Shown one piece after another: positions 51,001 to 62,400 of a DNA stretch of 64,000 bases. This DNA comes from Tanytarsus gracilentus (taxonomy: Eukaryota; Arthropoda; Insecta; Diptera; Chironomidae), in assembly GCA_038502055.1 (NCBI GenBank), contig JAXRKN010000045.1, forward strand, positions 1,696,501 through 1,760,500, in the 5' to 3' direction. The notes beneath the pieces were generated by a model, which was not told the origin of the DNA, searched no databases, and saw only the letters and a program-made list of their open reading frames with translations. How positions within the stretch are numbered: position 1 is the stretch's first letter; every line of letters begins with the position of its first letter. Made by a program: the position numbers and the translations under genes.

Positions 51001-52653
51001 CCAAAAAAATTCGTACCTTCCGCTGTCCCGAGTGCTCGAAGGTTTTTAGTAAATTAAAAGCACGCAACAGACACACCGATCAAGAGCATCCGCACTTGAG
51101 GCGATTGAAGAAAAATAAAGTCGCACCGACGGCAACACAAACAAGCAAGTCTGAAAGCTCTATTTTTGCACCGGTCGCCGGTTCCTCGTCATCATCGGCA
51201 TTAGTTAATTGGACAGCCACATCAACCTCTCAGCAGCAAGAAGAAGTTAAAGTTCTTAGCATCATTAAAAATGAACCGTCGACCTCGGCTGCAGTTTTAG
51301 TTAAAAATGAAATGAACCGGATGTTGATTAGTACAACGGGCTCAATTAAAATGGAAATGGATAGACTTCTCCTAGAGCCGTCGACATCTTCAACCTCACA
51401 ACAACAAATTTCCACTCTTGGATTGAAGATCAAAAGAACGTACATGTGTGCAAAGTGCAATGAGCAATTCCGCACTCTTAAACTCCTCGATAAACACTTT
51501 CAAATTCATCCGGCCGAGTGTACGCTCTGCCAGAAGACATTCAATAGCTGGAATACCTTTTCATTACATCTCAAAAATCATCTCAATATTCGAGTGCATG
51601 CGTGTCGCTTCTGTCCAAAAAGATTTGTTCAAAGGCAACGTTTGGTAGAGCATGAGCGAATTCATACAGGTCACATGCCCATTAAATGTCCTGATTGCGA
51701 TGAACGCTTCCGACGCTACTCAAATATGCTTCATCATCGGGCCCGCGTTCATCTGAATAAGAAGGCAAAACAGGAAGATTACGTTTGCGATTGTGGAGAA
51801 ATTTTTCAAACTAAAGCCAAGCTCGAATGGCATCAGGAGACGCACGAAAATAAGCCTAAACCATGTCCATATTGTCGCGAGAGATTTACACATCGGAACA
51901 GTCTTACACGTCACATCCGATTAAGTCATACGGAAAAGTATGTGTTTGTCAAGAGCAAGGCTGTCAATTGTCCAATATGCAATTGCACCTACTTACCGTC
52001 GAGTATTAAGGCGCACATGGCCACCCATCAGATATCGAACAAAGAGTACTCGTGCACGATATGCAGCAAGCAGTTTAGCACCAAGTGGAACCTGAAGCAA
52101 CACCATTGGACGCATGCAAATCGTAGCTCAAAACCATTCCAATGCAATGTTTGTCCTAGTGCGTTTGTGCGTGAAACAGACTACACCACACACATGAATG
52201 CTCATCGATCCATTAAGCCGTAAGTGTTTTTTTGCTCTTTTTTTCTCACACTCTTAATATACACACTCATATGGACTTGCGCTTAAAAATTTCCTCTCAT
52301 ATTTTTTCATCCTGCAGATTCACTTGCAATACATGCGGAAAGAGATTCGTACGAAAATATAATTGGCTGCGCCACTCGAGGGAACACGAACGAGAGAAGA
52401 AATTCAATTGTGAGATTTGCCAGAAACGTTTCCATCGAGCCTATTATCTCACCGAGCACAAGCGAGTACATACGGGAGAACGGCCGTTTAGGTATGAAGA
52501 ACATTTCTTATAAAATTAAAACTTTTAATAATTTTCATTTCTTTAAAAACTTTTAGTTGTACGATATGCGGCAAGACATCGGCAACAAAAACTAACCACA
52601 ACAAGCACATAAAGATTCATCACGCTCGAGATCCTCTGACTGCGGAAGGCTAA
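48057..52653 (+). CDS. large C2H2 zinc-finger protein with 14 fingers, probable transcription factor
   Basis: Exons 48057-50612, 50666-50787, 50867-52219, 52318-52491 and 52557-52653 join to 1433 residues. The start is the ATG in the context AAAAATGG. The frame is open without a Met upstream to 47835, so a non-ATG extension cannot be excluded. One isolated finger lies at the N-terminus (CPIC...H...H, about residues 6-26). A long low-complexity region follows, with a Gln run (48412-48435), a PPSY (PPxY, WW-binding) motif, Ser/Asn tracts and acidic stretches typical of regulatory regions. The remaining 13 fingers lie at about 945-1425. Two show a TGE/TGH-type linker, as in DNA-binding arrays (ERPF after HTGE). 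The final finger, CTICGKTSATKT..., has a short degenerate core. I do not recognise a named orthologue. Introns interrupt fingers in the last exons. Confidence 0.85.
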
Positions 52654-52724
52654 ACTAAACTAATAGCTGAATTTTTTTACTCATCTTACTCTCCTATCAA
52701 AAGGCGAATGATAAATTTGTGAAA

Positions 52725-52730
52725 AATAAA
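52725..52730 (+). terminator. polyadenylation signal of the zinc-finger gene
   Basis: AATAAA 72 nt after the stop codon. A second lies near 53,353. Use of the first would place the duplicated segment starting at 52,891 just outside the transcript. Confidence 0.5.
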
Positions 52731-52986
52731 AATGGAAGTAACATTTTGAGAGAAAGGACAAAAGGATTTTTTAACGATAAAAGTTGTGCGAAAGAATTAT
52801 CTTAGAAATTAAAAATTGCTTATTAAGCCTAATGAACTTCACCCAAGTCTATAATGATTCTTCGATAGATTGTAGGAGCTCTTTGATCATCCTTCTAATG
52901 TGCAATAGATTTTAATAGATAGGACTTACGAATGATGATAAGAATTTTGTAATAGTAAGTTAAGATTTTTCCTATTTTTTTCCATG

Positions 52987-54875
52987 CCGGATATATAAAC
53001 AATTTATTTTTCTTCGAGATAGATTTCTTTGGAAAAATTTGTTATTTAGAATAATTTATTTAAAAATCATTTTAAGTTTTTTCCAAGTTCTATAATGAAA
53101 ATAATATAAATTAATTGACGACGGTTGATTTTTGTTAATCGCGTGTGATTTTGTGTAATTATAAATTTTTTCTACCGTCGTCTTTCATGAAACTTTTCCG
53201 TTTTCATGCTCATTAATTAACTCTTCTTGCTATAGCGCGTATCACACACACACACACAAAATAATAATAATTAATTGATAATGAAAAAAATAATCATGAA
53301 GAGAAAATTAAAAATTCTTACTACAATTTGTCTATCTTAAAAAAAATATAGTGAATAAAGTAATTTGATGAATAACATTGAAAGTTTTTTTTTTAATTAC
53401 AGAATGTCTCGTGAGAGGATGTAAAAAAATTAATAATTTTTCCCCCTTTTTCAGGGAAATTTAAAATGAAATATTTTTTAAAATTTTCAATCGGCGTTTT
53501 AATGCATTTTTTAAATTTGGGTCGTGTAAACAAGTTCGATGCACTTATTAACTCACAGTTAACTATAGTCATCGAAGAATTAATAAATTGGCATTCGATA
53601 AAAAGTAAGTAAAAAGAAAAAACTAAAATCTGTTTTGAAATAAAGATTAGGCCTGCACGAATTAAACAAGGGGAAGCTTAAGTCATTTACAATCAGGTTT
53701 TAATCAAGTGAATATCTAGTCAGGTGTGCAAACAGGGATAATTTTTAATTAGAGTTATCAATTTATCAAAAAATAAAATAAAATTATAAAATAAATCAAA
53801 AATAAGAGGTAAGTTACTGATTGCAAAAAAAAATTAATAACTTTTGTTTCTAATTGACTTAATATTAAACTTATTCTTTTTCAAAAGCGAATCGATTTTT
53901 GACACGTGTAAAATTTATCTTCGCAGTTAAACAACTTAATTAGCGAATAATTAAAATTATCAATAAAAATAGATTGAGTCAAACCATTTCGCATTCATGT
54001 ACATACACACTAATAGCTCTATTATTTTCGACCTGCCTCAATACGATCGTTGTTGAACTTTTTTAAGACAGCATCACGCAAAATGAAAATAAAAAATGTA
54101 AGTTTTCGATAAAAAAGAAAATGAGCTTTTAAGTTTTGACTTTTGATGTAAACCCCAATTAATCTTCCTTTCCTCGTAAGAAGACGTTGAAATAAATCTG
54201 TCATTATGGATTTCGTTAAAATCAAGGTTATTTAATCGAAATTAAAAATTTGGTAATAATCTAAGACAGTTCTGAAATATTCCTGGATGTTTATAAAATT
54301 CTATTTTATTTATTTAATTATTGACTTTGAAATGATTTCATATTTTTAATTTTCGAAAAATCTTGCAACCCAACGAACCGAAGAATTATTAAAGTTCTTT
54401 CACCTTAAAAATTATCTAAGACTTAGTGTTAATCTTAATCAGCAGCTGCAAACATTTTTTCACAGAATTTTTGGGTGAATAAATTTTACCGCTAAGAAAA
54501 TGTTAGATGACTTCACAGCAGTGTGTGTGGTCATTGAACTCTTGAGTAAAAATTTATGTATTTAAATAATCTTTCTGTTCTGTCAAATGTGTCAATGAGT
54601 CGGTGCTAATGAATTGTAACAAGAATTTGATTTAGATTTATTTTAAAAGACTTAACGCAATTTCCTTTCGGAAAAAATTAAAAAATGATTCTCTGCTTTA
54701 ATTAATAATGTATTTTTGCAGTGTACCAGAAAAAATGAAAAATTACTTTTTCAACGCGTGCAACGTAACGAAAAAAAAATTGCGTTCAGTCTTCTCGTGA
54801 CTACCGAAGCAGTCAGTTCTTCGAAAAAAAAATTCAAAACCCAGCCTAAATTAATTGACAAAGAAACATTCAAGC
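52987..54875. other. spacer and upstream region of F-box gene 1
   Basis: AT-rich sequence with islands of homology to the region upstream of F-box gene 2. No other coding exon is recognised. A good acceptor (TTTTTGCAG near 54,720) hints at a 5' UTR intron, but a partner donor was not fixed. Confidence 0.4.
53243..53257. repeat. (CA)n microsatellite
   Basis: Seven CA units in the zinc-finger 3' flank; absent from copy 2 of the duplication. Confidence 0.7.
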
Positions 54876-56093
54876 ATGGATCCATTCGTTTTCATCTTTC
54901 CCGAAATTCACGATTTAATTTTTCAACATTTTTCCGTTCGTGAGTTGAAAAATTTAACGCTCGTTTGTAAATCGTGGAATGATAAAATTATCAACTCCAG
55001 AAATTTAAATCGCTTCGCATTTTCGGTTTACCAAAAATCTCAACCTGAATTGGATTCAACACTTAAGATTTTGCTTGCAAGCGAGAGGCGATACAAAAAT
55101 ATTTCAATTAACCTGAATAATTTCTCGTTCAATGACTCGTGTAACGATTGCCCTCCTTTGGCATTTAAGAGTGTCTGTTACTCGTATGGAATTTTGCCTA
55201 AGACAATTTCTCCGATTTTCTGCATCCAGGAAAATGTTAAAATATTACAATTAACAAAAATGATTTGTGAGAGTGAAGAAGTTAATTTATTGGACTTAAA
55301 ATTTCCGAAATTGGAAAAATTATCGCTCTATAAAAATTATGGAAATGTGAATTTAATTTTTAAGAACTGTGAAAATCTCAAAAATTTGTGCTTCACTCAA
55401 CGAAATAATTCAGATTGTAATGAATTATTGGCAACACTTTTAAGAAATAATAAATCGCTGGAGAATTTAAGACTGAATTTAAAAGATGGTGAAGCAGTTA
55501 AGAAAGTTATGGCAGACTGCAAGTTTAAACTAAAATATTTAACTTTTAACTGTGATGATGTACTTTCGGGAGAATTAAAGAAAACTCTGCTTGAAATAAT
55601 TCAAACGCAATTAAATTCTCTCTCGGATGTTTCAATAAACCAGTGGTGTGGTGTCAATGTACTTCAGAAAATTTTTTGCATCAAGAATCTGACATTTGTA
55701 TCCTTAAATGTTGATCATGGACAAGAGAACGTTTACGATATTTTTTTACCTGTCAATCCATCTTTAACTAAAATTAACATCGATGAAATGAAGTCTGATT
55801 GTTTTTTGCTGCAAAAAATTATAAAATCAGTGCCGAACCTAATTTTTTACAAGACAATTTTAATGCAACAAGAAGACATGATTGAAATTGAAAAATCCTG
55901 TAAAAGTCTTCAAGAACTTTATGTGGAAAATTTTTATGTCGAAAAAATTCCAAACTTTTTTTTCTTTAAAAATTTGAGAGCATTTAAAACAATGGACATT
56001 GATGATCTTTTTTTGAAAACTTTGAGATCAAAAGAATGTAAAGATAGAAGTCACTTTGAAAATTTAGTCTTTAAATCTTATTTTAAAATTTGA
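54876..56093 (+). CDS. F-box/leucine-rich-repeat protein, copy 1
   Basis: Single-exon gene of 405 residues. The N-terminus (about residues 2-46) is an F-box: FPEIHDLIFQHFSVRELKN followed by LVCKSWNDKI. The box docks on Skp1 in SCF ubiquitin ligases. The rest is a run of irregular leucine-rich repeats (for example LEKLSLYKNYGN, LKNLCFTQR, LENLRLNLKDGE), the usual substrate-binding part. The start ATG in GCATGG directly precedes the F-box. No intron lies in the coding region. Its sister at 57806 differs at 14 aligned residues. The substrate is unknown. Confidence 0.85.
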   Translation: MDPFVFIFPEIHDLIFQHFSVRELKNLTLVCKSWNDKIINSRNLNRFAFSVYQKSQPELDSTLKILLASERRYKNISINLNNFSFNDSCNDCPPLAFKSVCYSYGILPKTISPIFCIQENVKILQLTKMICESEEVNLLDLKFPKLEKLSLYKNYGNVNLIFKNCENLKNLCFTQRNNSDCNELLATLLRNNKSLENLRLNLKDGEAVKKVMADCKFKLKYLTFNCDDVLSGELKKTLLEIIQTQLNSLSDVSINQWCGVNVLQKIFCIKNLTFVSLNVDHGQENVYDIFLPVNPSLTKINIDEMKSDCFLLQKIIKSVPNLIFYKTILMQQEDMIEIEKSCKSLQELYVENFYVEKIPNFFFFKNLRAFKTMDIDDLFLKTLRSKECKDRSHFENLVFKSYFKI

Positions 56094-56325
56094 AATCATA
56101 GCAATTAATTTTTTTTAAGCATAGCCACAAATTTTAAAACTTTTTTTGAATATCAAAAAATTAGGGCAAGCTCACGAATTAGCAAAAAAGACTGAACATT
56201 TGTGATAAAAAATTATAAATTTAGCCTACTTTGAAAGTTAAAAATCTTAAAGATGAGGAACTCTTATTTGCAAGAAAAGTTTGAATATTGAGAATTGATT
56301 ACTAATTAATAATTTATTTTTCTTC

Positions 56326-56538
56326 ACATTGTACTCTTTCACTTGATCAGTTATTTTCGCAATATTTATTATAGGAGTTGTTTTGTGTATCTCCTAATGA
56401 GTCCTTCGTGCAATCCTCCAGATATTTCGCAAAGTGATTCGAGAGTCCCTTCCGCACAAAGTTCCATGAAAATCAATAAATCCTCCTTTAAAAAATTAGT
56501 TGGGGTTAGATCAAAATTTTAATCCAAGATTAAAACAC
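56326..56538 (-). pseudogene. MEKK4 gene fragment left by the tandem duplication
   Basis: About 56,326-56,360 matches the MEKK4 stop-codon region (59,466-59,500). It is then joined to sequence matching 60,119-60,290, so roughly 620 bp encoding the catalytic loop to the C-terminus is deleted. The kept exon part (about 56,372-56,495) still encodes the MEKK4 residues EDLLIFMELCAEG through RRYTKQLL, with only synonymous changes, then meets TAA. Its acceptor is intact. The right end, TAAAACAC, is the pre-insertion target site of the hAT element found in the real gene. Confidence 0.85.
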
Positions 56539-56540
56539 AA

Positions 56541-56636
56541 CCTTCTGATGTGCAAAAGATTTTAATAGATAGGACTTACGAATGATGATAAGAATTTTGT
56601 AATAGTAAGTTAAGATTTTTCCTATTTTTTCCATCC
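56541..56636. repeat. duplicated fragment of the zinc-finger gene 3' flank
   Basis: About 95 bp, ~97% identical to 52891-52986 (two substitutions and one T-run length change). The match decays after this point. It marks the left end of copy 2. Confidence 0.85.
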
Positions 56637-57805
56637 TCAATGAATTTTTCAAATTTGCGCCATGCAACCTCATTCAAATACTAGAAAAAAAGTCAATTAA
56701 ATTTTGATGCACTTATTGTAAATTATTAGTCATAAAAGGATTGATAAATATAAATTGGATTTGAGCGCATTCGATCAAAAATAAAAATGAAATGAATTTC
56801 TTAATGAGGCTTAACAAAGTTGAAATATCCATATTTGCACTTTAAACGATAAAAAAGTAAGGATTATATCTTTAAGTTGGTGTAATAAAGATCGATCGAA
56901 TATGATATAAACCATTTCGCATTCATGTACATAAACACTAATAGCTCTAGTATTATTGACCTTCCTCAATACGAGCTTTGTTGAACTCTTTAGACAGCAT
57001 CACGCAAAATGAAAATTTTTAAAATTAATTCCACAATGGAAAAGAAAATGAGTGTTTATATTTTAAAAAAAACTTCATCAAATATTTAAACCCTAATCAA
57101 TCTTGTTTGCTATTAAGGGAAGTATTAAAATTTAAGGATAAAATCCAGGGGAGCCCTTAAATATTCCAAACAAATGATAACCCTACACTAAAATTATGTA
57201 ATAATTTAAGAACTTGAATCATTCGCGAATAATTCCTTGATTTTGAAATGACCTCTTGATTTAGTTCTACAAAAAATCTTTTAAGAATTCAGCAAAAAAA
57301 ATTTTTTAACTCAGCAAAAAATCGAAGAGAGTTTTTTTTATTACGCCATTCATCAGTTTGTTCACATTGAAATTATTTTTTTAGTATCTAAATTTTATAA
57401 CTCAACACAACTGAGGTAAATATTTAAATCACATATTTTTTTGGGAGAATAAATTTTACCGCTAAGAAAATGTTGAATGACTCTTGACAATGGTCAATGA
57501 ACTCTTTTGTGTTAAAATTTATCGTCGCTAATGAATTGTAACAAGAGTTTTGTTAAAGTTTACAAATAAAGTTTTTGTGTCAGAAATTAAGAATGATTCT
57601 TTTTTACTCTTTTTTAATTAACCGATCGTAGTGCTTGTTGCTATCGACGTACCACAAAAAAAATAAAAAAAATAACTAGTAACGAAAAACATAGAGTTCA
57701 GTCTCTTCGTGTCTGCCGTAGTAGAAGATTCTTAAGAACTTCTCCTATCATAAAATTAAATTTTTTCAAAATAATACCTAAATTAATTGACAAAGAAAAT
57801 CAAGC
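56637..57805. other. spacer and upstream region of F-box gene 2
   Basis: AT-rich sequence with patches homologous to the region upstream of F-box gene 1 and many indels. The immediate leader (last ~20 bp before the ATG) is conserved between copies; the preceding 150 bp is poorly conserved. Confidence 0.5.
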
Positions 57806-59026
57806 ATGGATCCATTCGTTTTCATCTTTCCCGAAATTCACGATTTAATTTTTCAACATTTTTCCGTTCGTGAGTTGAAAAATTTCACGCTCGTTTGTAA
57901 ATCGTGGAATGATAAAATTATCAACTCCAGAAATTTAAATCGCTTCGCATTTTCGGTTTACCAAAAATCTCAACCTGAATTGGATTCAACACTTAAGATT
58001 TTGCTTGCAAGCGAGAGGCGATACAAAAATATTTCAATTAACCTGAATAATTTCTCGTTCAATGACTCGTGTAACGATTGCCCTCCTTTGGCATTTAAGA
58101 GTGTCTGTTACTCGTATGGAATTTTGCCTAAGACAATTTCTCCGATTTTCTGCATCCAGGAAAATGTTAAAATATTACAATTAACAAAAATGATTTGTGA
58201 GAGTGAAGAAGTTAATTTATTGGACTTAAAATTTCCGAAATTGGAAAAATTATCGCTCTATAAAAATTATGGAAATGTGAATTTAATTTTTAAGAACTGT
58301 GAAAATATCAAAAACTTGTGCTTCACTCAACGAAATAATTCAGACTGTAATGAATTATTGGCAACACTTTTAAGAAATAATAAATTGCTGGAGAATTTAA
58401 GACTGAATTTAAAAGATGGTGAAGCAGTTAAGAAAGTTATGGCAGACTGCAAGTTTAAACTAAAATATTTAACTTTTAACTGTGATGATGTACTTTCGGG
58501 AGAATTAAAGAAAACTCTGCTTGAAATAATTCAAACGCAATTAAATTCTCTCTCGGATGTTTCAATAAACCAGTGGTGTGGTGTCAATGTACTTCAGAAA
58601 ATTTTTTGCATAAAGAATCTGACATTTGTATCCTTAAATGTTGATCATGGACAAGAGAACGTTTACGATATTTTATTACCTGTCAATCCATCTTTAACCC
58701 ACATCAATATTGATGCAAGGAAATCTGACTCTTTCCTGCTGAAAAAAGTTATAAAATCAGTGCCGAACCTAATTTTTTACAAAACAATTTTAATGCAACA
58801 AGAAGACATGATTGAAATTGAAAAATCCTGTAAAAGTCTTCAAGAACTTTATGTAGAAAATTTTTATGTTAAAAAAATTCCAAACTTTTTTTTCTTTAAA
58901 AATTTGAGAGCATTTACAACAATGGACATTGACGATCTTTTTTTGAAAACTTTGAGATCAAAAGAATGTAAAGATAGAAGTCACTTTGAAAATTTAGTCT
59001 TTAAAACCTATTTTAAGAACTCTTAA
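57806..59026 (+). CDS. F-box/leucine-rich-repeat protein, copy 2
   Basis: Single-exon gene of 406 residues, paralogue of the gene at 54876. It keeps the N-terminal F-box and the same leucine-rich-repeat body, with no frameshift or premature stop, so both copies appear functional. Seven of the 14 residue differences fall within about 26 residues (58,672-58,752), in a segment reading ...THINIDARKSDSF.... The C-terminus ends KNS rather than KI. The predicted role is an SCF substrate adaptor with unknown target. Confidence 0.85.
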   Translation: MDPFVFIFPEIHDLIFQHFSVRELKNFTLVCKSWNDKIINSRNLNRFAFSVYQKSQPELDSTLKILLASERRYKNISINLNNFSFNDSCNDCPPLAFKSVCYSYGILPKTISPIFCIQENVKILQLTKMICESEEVNLLDLKFPKLEKLSLYKNYGNVNLIFKNCENIKNLCFTQRNNSDCNELLATLLRNNKLLENLRLNLKDGEAVKKVMADCKFKLKYLTFNCDDVLSGELKKTLLEIIQTQLNSLSDVSINQWCGVNVLQKIFCIKNLTFVSLNVDHGQENVYDILLPVNPSLTHINIDARKSDSFLLKKVIKSVPNLIFYKTILMQQEDMIEIEKSCKSLQELYVENFYVKKIPNFFFFKNLRAFTTMDIDDLFLKTLRSKECKDRSHFENLVFKTYFKNS

Positions 59027-59491
59027 AATTTGAGAGTGTGTCAGCATTTAAACTTAATGAGAGCTTAAGAATTTTTTAAGACTCTTATAAGTCTGTGAAG
59101 CATAGAGTAATTTTTTTTAAATTTTGACTCCTTTGAATGTTAAAAAGAGAGCGGAGCTCTAAAATCAGTTGATTCTAATAATTAATATCTATTAAAATGT
59201 CCAAGAAAAATTCTTCAGGTGAGAGAGAGATGGCTTATAAATTTTTCTCTGATAATTTAATAAAAAACTCAATTTTAATTAATTTTTTTCAATTGTTTCC
59301 TTTTCTTTATTTAACACTGATTATATGTCCATTTCACATTTTCCGTTCCGAAAATAAACCACAAATTTAACTAAAAGCTAAATTTTTTGTTTGACTCAAA
59401 AGGCAAATTTTACATATTTTTGCTTCAATTTTCATCAAAAAAAGCATTAAAAATTCATTTCATTTTCCTCACATTGTAGTCTATCACTAGA
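59027..59491. other. spacer between F-box gene 2 and the convergent MEKK4 3' end
   Basis: AT-rich. It must contain both 3' UTRs. An AATAAA on the plus strand lies near 59,258. No other feature is seen. Confidence 0.5.
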
Positions 59492-62400
59492 TCAGTTCTT
59501 TTTATTATTTTTTTTGTCGTCATCACACGCGCAATCGTGATCCATGCTAACTTTACAGAAATTGGTGTGTCCCAAGAGTTCGACGGCTGTCCATCTCTCC
59601 GTGGGATCATGAATGAGACAGCACTGGAGGAAGTCTTCACCTTCTTCAGAGAGAGTTGTTGGTATTTCTGGAATTTCACCCATGCCAACTTTAAACATAA
59701 TTTGGAAGTTGCTCTCAAATTGACTCCATGGACGCTGTGAAAATTTAAAGATGAAAGAGTTTTTAGTTAAATTAAATTTTTTACCTTTCCAGTAGCCATT
59801 TCTATAACGCAACATCCAACGCTCCAGATATCTGCAGCTCTTCCATGTCCATCGGTGTTATTTTTGGTAAATACTTCAGGTGCCATGTAAGCTTGAGTGC
59901 TATTGAAGATTTATTTAAAACTAAATTTAATAACAGTTAAATTTATAAACTCACCCAACATAACCTTTTAATTCTCCCGGCATCGTAGCATCGAACTTAA
60001 TTTTTTGCGCCGATCCAAAATCTCCAAGTTTAAGACAGTGTCCTTCGTTTGTTAAAAATATATTTGCGCATTTAATGTCTCGATGAACGATGCCGTTCTT
60101 ATGAAGCTCCTCAACAGCAAGCAGGAGTTGTTTTGTGTATCGCCTAATGAGTCCTTCATGCAATCCTCCAGATATTTCGCAAAGTGATTCGAGAGTCCCT
60201 TCCGCACAAAGTTCCATGAAAATCAATAAATCCTCCTTTAAAAAAAATTAGTTGGAATTAGATCAAAATTTTTATCCCAGATTAAAACACTAGGGATCCT
60301 CAGGTGAATACCGGTACGGTGTCACCGGTGTCACCGATTTTTTTCCGGTGACACCGGTGACGAAATTGATACATTTTTTTGAACCTAAAAATTGTTTAAA
60401 CTAGTAAATTTTAATTGAGAAATTATAGAATACATTTAAAAACTTTTTTATACCAAAATTAAATGGCTAAGAAAATTCGTTAAAATATGCCAACTTACAA
60501 AAAGTTTTTTCAGGCATTTAAATTTTTAGAAGTTTTTAGATAAATAATCAAAAAATTTCATACTAAAAAAAATAAAAATTTAAATGAGTGAAAAAACTTT
60601 TTAATAAGTGCACTTAAGTGGGCATATTTAGAAATATTTGTTCAAACGACAACAAATTCACATGTTAGTTTGATATCTGATCAAACTTTAAAATCCTAAA
60701 AATTCATAGAGATATTTTGATAAGATTGTAGTTTGATTTATCAATTAATAAGAAAGAAAAATTTTTACAAATAATAAGAAAAACCTAACTTTTTTAGCGT
60801 TAAACTTTATAATTTATATGGAAACAAAAAAAGTATCTAAAAATTTGTCCATAACAATTTCCAAAATGACCGAAAAAGTCGTTTTTTCCTTCAGAAATGT
60901 TGGTGAAAAGTCGTCACCGGTGTACCGGTGATCACCGGTGACGGCATTTTATTCACCGGTGATCACCGAAATCGCATTCACCGGTGAATTAAGGATCCCT
61001 ATAAAACACTCACCCGATGAATTTCAACTCCGTAGTATCTTACTAAGTGCTTATGATTAATTCCTTCGAATATTTTCAACTCTTCAGCAACTCTCTTGAT
61101 TGTACCCGTTTCACCAGCTTGGATTGCAATTTCCTTCATCGCCATTAATTCACCAGTTGAATTATTTACGGCCGTGTAAACTTTTCCGAATCTTCCCTGA
61201 CCAATTTTGATGCCTCGATGCCAGCTAAAGTTCACACTTCTCGCTCTAATCACGACTCTATCACAAATATTGAGCACCTTAACGTTTCCAATTAAATTAT
61301 TTTCCCTCAATTTATTTTCAAGCTGAAGGTCGAGTCGATTAACTGCGTCACGGATTCGAACTTGCCTCAATTCAGGCGTGTTACTAGAAGGAATTTTTAT
61401 ACTGATTTCATTGACATTCTCATAGGATGTTTGTTTACGAAGAAATTCTGCGGGATACTCGTGAGGATCGGGACTAGGTGAGAGTCGAGTTTTATCAACC
61501 TGCAAGCTAAATTGTTGGTGTAAAAGTTTTGGATGAATTGGAGGTGTGTGAGAAATTGAAACTCGTTTTCTGGCCGGTGCTGGCGATGATTTTCTAGAAC
61601 GTGGAGATTTTCTCACACGCTCTGGCTCCCCGATGCTTCCAATTACATGCGAAATGCATTTATCCATTGAACTTTTGAGCTCTTCAAACTCTTTTTCGCT
61701 AATTTGTTCTGTGTTATTTGGATCGCAAGCTATAATTAGGAAATCTAGACCAGTCGCAGCCCATCTTGGCCTTAAGCCTCTTCCACGCTCACATCGCTCC
61801 ATCACAAAATTCATCCAACACTTTGCAAATCCAACGATTGCTTTCGCTAAACCCTGCTCGCACTTTGAATTTCTCGATGGCGACGAAACAGTTTCGAAAA
61901 GTCTCGAGATGTCTTTATGATAATCGAATCCAAATTTATAGCCAACATGGAGGATTTCTCTAAATCGAATCAAGACAGTCTGACGATCACTTTCCTCTAG
62001 CTCCATGAGATATTTAATTTCACTTTTTTCTTGGACTCTTTTTAAAGTCGTCGTGAGTTTTTCTCTCAACTCTAAAGCTTTCGATTTTAGACCATTAATC
62101 GATTCCAGCACTTCCATGCACATGCTTGTATTGTGTCTTAAACAAACTGCACTGTCACTCGGACAATTATGTTCCCTATGAAAGTCATCTTTTTCGATGT
62201 CTCGAAGGAAACTTTTCGTAAAAAGCATCAACTTCATTGACTTTTCTCTCTCGTCAGTGAAAAGTTGTTGAATCTCACGACACAAGTTTAGCAATCTATT
62301 TTTAACAATTGTCGACGGATCTTCTTCATCTTCAGTATTTTCATTACCATTAACAACTTTTTCTTCAATCGAATTTTGATGCGAAAAATTATTGAGTTCA

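Larger units (their letters stand above)
52891..56538. repeat. tandem segmental duplication, copy 1
   Basis: The unit starts in the 3' flank of the zinc-finger gene, contains F-box gene 1 and ends in MEKK4-derived sequence. It matches copy 2 (56541-60290) in the same order: 52891-52986 with 56541-56635, about 53,978-54,075 with 56,909-57,012, about 54,465-54,550 with 57,439-57,512, the F-box coding region, and the MEKK4 fragment. Between these blocks both copies have lost different pieces. Confidence 0.85.
56541..60290. repeat. tandem segmental duplication, copy 2
   Basis: This holds a ~95-bp fragment of the zinc-finger 3' flank, F-box gene 2 and the genuine 3' part of MEKK4. It ends at the left target-site duplication of the hAT element (60283-60290). 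The copy 1/copy 2 junction at 56538-56541 therefore joins MEKK4 intron sequence to zinc-finger 3' flank. Confidence 0.85.

Noticed and set aside
54876..59026. F-box pair as an assembly artefact (haplotype duplication)
   Set aside because: The flanks differ by many indels, the MEKK4 fragment is internally deleted, and the junction joins two distinct genes. These indicate a real, older duplication.
60291..61001. CACCGGTG repeats as a CRISPR-like or regulatory array
   Set aside because: They cluster at both ends of an element with inverted termini and a target-site duplication, so transposase-binding subterminal repeats are the simpler explanation.
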